From JBCCQL01 sp039414355 (GTDB lineage: Bacteria > Planctomycetota > Planctomycetia > Pirellulales > Lacipirellulaceae), in the NCBI GenBank assembly GCA_039414355.1, contig JBCDJN010000016.1:1-64000 (forward strand): DNA of 64,000 nucleotides, in the 5' to 3' direction. The stretch's first letter is position 1, and every line of letters begins with the position of its first letter. This document shows positions 59,376 through 64,000 of this stretch, piece by piece. The notes beneath the pieces are model-generated. The model was given only the letters and a program-made list of their open reading frames with translations, had not been told where the DNA came from and made no database searches. Position numbers and translations under genes: made by a program.

Positions 59376-62300
59376 TTAGTCGCTCCCACCGAGGGCTTCG
59401 AAGGCCGCTTCCAACTCCCAACGCCGCAGCGGCCCAACCACTTCCTCTGTCTGGACTTCCGCCCACGCCAGCGGCGACGGCGGCCCCGCCAGGAGGGCTT
59501 GGTCGACGGCCGGTGCGGTCTGAGAAGCCAGAAGCAGGTTCTCGGCTCGGTCGCCGGAGACCCAAGCCGGCCGCGGCGGGCCGCTGACCGTCTCTGGTAG
59601 CTGCGCGGGCGGCGGTAGCAGCGGCGGCGGCGTGGGCACCAGCGAGGGGGGGCTGGGCGGCGGCTCACCAACCACCACGGTCACCGTGGCGGTGTCCATC
59701 AAACCGCTCGCGTTCATCACGGTGTAAGTGAAGGTGTCGATCCCTTCGAAGCCGGGCAGGGGCTGGTACGTGATTCGGCCCGAAGGGCTCAACTCCACCG
59801 TGCCGCCGCGGTCGGCGGGACCGACGGCGGTCACCTCCAGGGCGCTGCCCACAATCGGCCATACCCTCCCGGGCCAGACGGAGATGGCGTCGCCCGTCAA
59901 GCGGAGATCGGTCACCTCGAAAGATGTCGTCAACACCGGCTGAGCGATGGTAATCCTGCCCCAGTTGAGACCCCACCAGCCATGCTGCTGCCGATCGGGA
60001 TCCTCATCGTTGCCGAGCACGTCGAGGATGATTGCCGAGTTGTTGGCCCGAACCGCGAACTGGTCGTCGACGGCGATAGGCGCATCGAGCACGTTGTTCA
60101 CCGTCACCGAAACGCCCGCCTCCACCGGCCCGCGGATGGGGTCTTCGACGGTGTAGGTAAACGAAAGGCTGCCGTGGAAGTCGTCTGCAGGCGTGAAGAG
60201 GATCGATCGCCCGTCCGCAGCGACCTCGGCAACTCCGCCGGACGCGGGCTGGCTGACGGCGACCACCGAGCCCGGCACGCCATCCTCGCCCGGCTGATCG
60301 TTCTCCAGCACGGCAAGCGTATTGGCCCCGCTGTCTTCCTGAATGACGAACCTGTCGTCGGCCGCCACCTGGCCGATGAAGACCTCGCCAAGCTGAACCG
60401 CAACGTCCTCGAGTTCGTGGACCTTGATCAACTGATCGGAGATGGTGACCAGCGACTCGCCGATCCGCAGCGACCGCCGGGCAGGTTCCAGCGGTTCGCT
60501 AGGCGGTCGCCAGCGGCTCGTGATCAGCGCATCGTTTGCCGACCCGTCGAGCCGCCCCGGCTTCCGGTAGACGTCAATCACCTCGTCGTGAACCACCCGG
60601 CCGCTCTCGGTGATCGAGGCGTCGCCCTCTGTCGAGACGTCGAACGTGAAGATCGCCGACCGCCGAGCCGTGCCGCTCGAGAAGAAGTCGGTCACGCGTG
60701 CCGGCTCGCTCCAGGTCACGGGGATGGCGAGTGTGCCGCCGGCGTCGCTCTCGAAGAACGAAACGGCCAGGTGGTCGAACCGCGCCACGGTGGACGCCCA
60801 GCGGGAGCCGTCGAAGGTTACCTGATCGGCCACGACCGGATTGCTCAGGTCGCGGACGTCGAACAGCGTGACCTGGATCGGTCCGACGCTGCCGGTAATT
60901 TCGTCGGCGTCGCGGCCAATGCCAATCAAGTAGCCGTCGCCAACCGGGTGCAGGTAGTTCGAGAACCCGGGGATCTTCAGTTCGCCCTCCACCGTTGGAT
61001 TGGTGGGGTCACTCAGGTCGATGGCGAACAGCGGATCAATTAGCCGGAACGTGACCACAAACGCGCGGTCGCCCTGGAAACGGACGGCGTGAATCGTCTC
61101 CGTCGGCGCCAGGTTCGTCACCTCGCCAACCACCACAAGCTCCGTGCCCTGCTGCTCAAGCACCAGCACGTTGTTGAAGATGCGGCCCGTCCACCGAGAA
61201 GACGTAGGAGACTCAAGCTGCGTCACGGCGATGCGGAGCAGGCCATCGTGCTCATCGGCGGCGAACTGGTTGAGCAACTGGCCGCGGACCGTGGTCGACG
61301 CCACCAACGGCGCCGAGCCGTCTTTTTGAAGCGATAGCTTGTGGATGGTCGTGGCGTCGGTCCACCGATCGTACGAGAAGAGGTAAGCCGACTCGGCCGA
61401 GACGTAAACGTCGGTGGCGTCATCGGCGATCAGCGTCGTCGCCTCGGCAACGGGGCCGGCGGCCTCGTCGCCTGCGTCGAGCGTGACAAATGTGATCGCC
61501 AAGTCTTCGCCCAGGATCGGCTTGTGGACGTCGGTGGGCTGAGTCAGCAGGCCGGAATCAACCAGCGTGTCGGCGGAGTCGTAAGCGCGGAACGTGGGGA
61601 GCGCGGTCTCGATGAGCTCCTCACGGACGCGGCCCAGGTACTCGTCCAGGGTTTCGAAGCGGAGTCGCCTTGGGTCATGAATGGTTACGGCTTCTTGGCC
61701 GCCGGCGCCGGCGTCGGCGATCGCTACATGCTCCAAGGGCGGTAGTTCGATGCGGCTCTGCACCACCAAGTGCACGCGGTCGCCGATCGCCCGCGAGTCG
61801 ACAATCGCCCCGTCGATCTCGGTCCGCTCAACCGGCACAGGTTCGGTTCGGTCGCCAAGATCAAGCACAACCACCTCGGCGCCGCCGTGCCACCGGTTGC
61901 CCGACCGCAGCAGCGTCAACCGCTCGCCTTGCAGGTACATCTTGTCGAAGCCCTGCTCAAACGACGTGACGGACACCACCACCGGGTTCTCTGGGTCGTC
62001 CAGGTCAACGATGACCAGCTCTTTGCCGCGGAGCGTGTAGACGTACTGCCCGTCGGTTTCGACGATGTCCGCCTCATCGACTCCGTCCACCTGAGTGTTG
62101 GTTTCGGAGTAGCCAGGCGTGCCGGAGTTGCTGCCGGAGGCGCCGACGCGTAGTGTCGCCGTGTCGACAGAGGCAACCGTGTGGTGGTAGAAGCTGGTGT
62201 ACGTCCTGCCGAACCTCGAGCCATGCCGCTCGATGGCCCGATCGATGAGGTATTGCCTGAGCTCGCCCTCCGTGGCGAACGTCGCCACGCCCGACGCGCC

Positions 62301-63683
62301 CGGGTCTTCGTCGGCCACGTAGACGGTCACGGTGGCGGACTGGCGGGCGCCGCCGGGGAGTTCTGCGGTGTAGGTGAAGGTCTCCTCGCCGCGGAAGCCC
62401 GCGGCCGGTCGGTAGAGCACCCGCTTGCCGGCCTCGTCAATGGCGATCTCGCCCCCGTCGCTCCCTTCACCCACCGCCACGATCCGCAAGTCGGCGGCGC
62501 CCGGCGGGACGCGATCAAAAAAGCGTTGTGTGCCGTCTTCGAGGAAGTCGCTGTAGAGACGCCAGCCGACGAGGTCGTTGGCCAGCACGTCGAGCTCCTG
62601 CCCGGCTTCGGCGTCCGGCGTGGCCGCGAACCAGTTCTCAACCGCCGTCACGCCCGGCAGCACGGAGACACCCACCGAGCCTCTGGCCACTTGGTGATCC
62701 GCCTCGCCGTAGCGAACGCTGTAGCCAACGTTGATGTCTCCGATGAATCCGTCAGCCGGCTCGAAACGGATCCGCTGTCCGTCGTCCACAATTGAGACTT
62801 CGCCCGCGTAGTCGGGCGCCGTCACTTGGTCGATGCGCGGCGTCAGCGTGGTGGCGCCGAGTTGCAGGTCGTTCGCCAGCGGATCGAGCAGCAGCGGCTC
62901 GCCACCGTCCGCTACTTCGATCGGGTCGTCGGCGCGGATCTGCCAGGGCTTGTCGACCGACACGCTGACGCGGACGAACCGCGTCTCCCCCGAGTCGCTG
63001 CGGACGGTCACTTCGAAACCGTCAACGCCCGACACGCCGGGGGCGGGTCGGTAAAGCAGAGACTGCCCGCCTTCGCCGATCGAAACTTCACCGCTCCGCC
63101 ATGGCGCCGTGACCGAGGTGATGCGGAAGCCCTCTTCGAGCAGGCCAAGCCGCTCAATAAGGGGCAGCTCCGCCTCGCCAGAGTCCTCAAGCACTTGGAA
63201 CGCAATCGGCAAGCTTCGGGCCGACGCGTTGAACACACTGAGGCGGACGTCCGCCTTGCCCTGCCGGCCGTCTTCGGTCTCGACGATGTAATAGAAGCTG
63301 TCCCACGTGTTCAGGCCGCCCGCGGGCGCGTCGTAGAGCAAATGGCGGCCGTCCTCGCTAACGGTTACCGTGGCGCCAACGCGGGTATTGCTCACGGACG
63401 TGATCGTCAGTTCCCCCGCACCGTCGGGGTGCGGATCGTTGGCGAGCGGCGAGATACGGACGATCTGCGTTCCGGTGCGAACACTCAGAAAGTCGTTCAC
63501 CGCCTCGACCTCAGCGACGCCGACGATGGAACCGGGGTCTTCCGTCGGATCGGTGTTGACGAAGCCGGAGCCGTCCATGACCACACGCGGCTCGAGGGAC
63601 TCCATCCGCAAAGACGGTCGCGGGTTGGGAGCCTTGCGTAGGCGGCGTTGCTGCGCCGGTGTGAAGCTGCCGTGCTTGGGCAT
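59376..63683 (-). CDS. Giant surface protein: LEPR-XLL start, Ig-like repeats, beta-propeller domain
   Basis: A 1435-residue protein. The N-terminus (RRLRKAPNPRPSLRMESLEPRVVMDGSG) carries the LEPR-XLL sequence, an export/surface mark of planctomycetes. About five cadherin/VCBS-like Ig domains follow, each with the motif pattern L-A-N-D near an end and a terminal TYTVE-like strand (LANDLVGWRL, FTYTAELPGGARQSATVTVYV). Residues about 530-1100 form a beta-propeller of the COG4880 type (TNTQVDGVDEADIVETDGQYVYTL). Two more Ig domains and a Pro-rich linker (PPSPPSLVPTPPPLLPPP) close it. It is likely a cell-surface adhesin or matrix protein. ATG 63683. Confidence 0.88.
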   Translation of the reverse strand: MPKHGSFTPAQQRRLRKAPNPRPSLRMESLEPRVVMDGSGFVNTDPTEDPGSIVGVAEVEAVNDFLSVRTGTQIVRISPLANDPHPDGAGELTITSVSNTRVGATVTVSEDGRHLLYDAPAGGLNTWDSFYYIVETEDGRQGKADVRLSVFNASARSLPIAFQVLEDSGEAELPLIERLGLLEEGFRITSVTAPWRSGEVSIGEGGQSLLYRPAPGVSGVDGFEVTVRSDSGETRFVRVSVSVDKPWQIRADDPIEVADGGEPLLLDPLANDLQLGATTLTPRIDQVTAPDYAGEVSIVDDGQRIRFEPADGFIGDINVGYSVRYGEADHQVARGSVGVSVLPGVTAVENWFAATPDAEAGQELDVLANDLVGWRLYSDFLEDGTQRFFDRVPPGAADLRIVAVGEGSDGGEIAIDEAGKRVLYRPAAGFRGEETFTYTAELPGGARQSATVTVYVADEDPGASGVATFATEGELRQYLIDRAIERHGSRFGRTYTSFYHHTVASVDTATLRVGASGSNSGTPGYSETNTQVDGVDEADIVETDGQYVYTLRGKELVIVDLDDPENPVVVSVTSFEQGFDKMYLQGERLTLLRSGNRWHGGAEVVVLDLGDRTEPVPVERTEIDGAIVDSRAIGDRVHLVVQSRIELPPLEHVAIADAGAGGQEAVTIHDPRRLRFETLDEYLGRVREELIETALPTFRAYDSADTLVDSGLLTQPTDVHKPILGEDLAITFVTLDAGDEAAGPVAEATTLIADDATDVYVSAESAYLFSYDRWTDATTIHKLSLQKDGSAPLVASTTVRGQLLNQFAADEHDGLLRIAVTQLESPTSSRWTGRIFNNVLVLEQQGTELVVVGEVTNLAPTETIHAVRFQGDRAFVVTFRLIDPLFAIDLSDPTNPTVEGELKIPGFSNYLHPVGDGYLIGIGRDADEITGSVGPIQVTLFDVRDLSNPVVADQVTFDGSRWASTVARFDHLAVSFFESDAGGTLAIPVTWSEPARVTDFFSSGTARRSAIFTFDVSTEGDASITESGRVVHDEVIDVYRKPGRLDGSANDALITSRWRPPSEPLEPARRSLRIGESLVTISDQLIKVHELEDVAVQLGEVFIGQVAADDRFVIQEDSGANTLAVLENDQPGEDGVPGSVVAVSQPASGGVAEVAADGRSILFTPADDFHGSLSFTYTVEDPIRGPVEAGVSVTVNNVLDAPIAVDDQFAVRANNSAIILDVLGNDEDPDRQQHGWWGLNWGRITIAQPVLTTSFEVTDLRLTGDAISVWPGRVWPIVGSALEVTAVGPADRGGTVELSPSGRITYQPLPGFEGIDTFTYTVMNASGLMDTATVTVVVGEPPPSPPSLVPTPPPLLPPPAQLPETVSGPPRPAWVSGDRAENLLLASQTAPAVDQALLAGPPSPLAWAEVQTEEVVGPLRRWELEAAFEALGGSD

Positions 63684-63716
63684 TTTGCGGTACGCGGTTG
63701 CGGTCGGGGTGGCGTC

Positions 63717-63741
63717 GAAAGGGCCTCTACCGAGGCCTTTC
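63717..63741 (-). other. Hairpin between PKS and surface-protein genes
   Basis: GAAAGGGCCTC, loop TACC, GAGGCCTTTC, a 10-bp stem with one bulged G. It lies downstream of the polyketide synthase stop and upstream of the surface protein start on the minus strand. There is no U-tract, so it may be a weak terminator or an mRNA 5' structure. Confidence 0.4.
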
Positions 63742-63781
63742 CTCCCTTGCAAGGCCGACCCAAGCCGCCCGCGTCACGCCG

Positions 63782-64000
63782 CTAAAGATGAACTAACGCG
63801 GCCTCGGCCGTGAGCCCAGGGCCGAACGCCAGCAGCACCGTAGGCCCGGTCGCGCCGGACTGCTGCAGGCGGCGGAGCACGAACAGCACCGTAGGCGACG
63901 ACATGTTGCCGTACTCCGCCAGCACGGCCCGCGAGGCGTCCGTGGCGCTGGCGGGCAGGCCGAGGGCCTCGGCGACGGCGCCCACAATGCGCGGCCCGCC
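63782..64000 (-). CDS. Type III polyketide synthase, C-terminal end (5' end outside window)
   Basis: Only the last 72 residues are present; the frame is open to the window edge. GGPRIVGAV matches the region just after the catalytic His of chalcone/stilbene synthases, and EYGNMSSPTVLFVL contains the catalytic Asn (GNMSS). GPTVLLAFGPGLTAEAAL is the typical C-terminal signature. Bacterial members condense malonyl-CoA units into phenolic or alkylresorcinol lipids. The product cannot be told from this part. Confidence 0.9.
   Translation of the reverse strand, partial: GGPRIVGAVAEALGLPASATDASRAVLAEYGNMSSPTVLFVLRRLQQSGATGPTVLLAFGPGLTAEAALVHL

Overview
The window is GC-rich (about two thirds G+C), gene-dense bacterial chromosome that looks like Planctomycetota, most likely Pirellulales. 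The reasons are a LEPR-XLL-type N-terminus on a giant exported protein, a BBP7-type beta-barrel protein, a type I sulfatase, a Tat-exported Gfo/Idh/MocA oxidoreductase, an ECF sigma factor overlapping a Ser/Thr kinase, and a protein with a prepilin-type head. The placement is inferred from protein style, because there is no rRNA in the window. I see no insertion sequence, prophage or CRISPR array.

Layout. 1-5 kb: end of an unknown gene, a membrane vWA protein, a hydrolase-fold protein that has lost its nucleophile, and a LysM protein. 5-12 kb, minus strand: tgt-yajC-secDF secretion cluster, a TPR protein with two RNA polymerase alpha-CTD modules, and tRNA-Thr(CGU). 12-24.6 kb: mixed single genes (sulfatase, Y-family polymerase, pyruvate kinase, SDR, prepilin-headed membrane protein, phosphodiester glycosidase, oxidoreductase, BBP7 barrel, hisC). 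24.9-27.8 kb: a phosphofructokinase with pyrophosphate-type residues, a methyltransferase and inorganic pyrophosphatase.

28-54.5 kb is a nitrogen-oxide island. On the plus strand, nrfH-nrfA encodes periplasmic nitrite reduction to ammonium. It converges on a response regulator plus NarX/PilJ-like hybrid kinase pair, followed by a divergent porin gene. A compact minus-strand run of 14 genes then reads from nitrate/nitrite ABC uptake (substrate-binding protein, permease, two ATPases) through a GAF-like protein, a fused ferredoxin/DmsC-type membrane anchor, a NasA-type nitrate reductase, a siroheme nitrite reductase, an NADPH flavoprotein, a NirB-like flavoprotein fused to a di-heme b membrane domain, an 11-heme cytochrome, two heme lipoproteins and a globin. 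Gaps are at most about 107 bases and several genes overlap, so it is probably one transcription unit. A sigma-54-like -24/-12 sequence lies 63 bases upstream of the first start codon. The inferred picture is import of nitrate, reduction to ammonium in the cytoplasm with quinol- and NAD(P)H-linked electron supply, and a transmembrane redox link to periplasmic cytochromes.

54.7-64 kb: an operon of ECF sigma factor, Ser/Thr kinase with TPRs and a LEPR-like hypothetical protein; upstream of it a 1435-residue beta-propeller surface protein and the C-terminus of a type III polyketide synthase.

The best candidate for an undescribed system is the cytochrome-rich distal half of the nitrate operon (36.0-49.4 kb).
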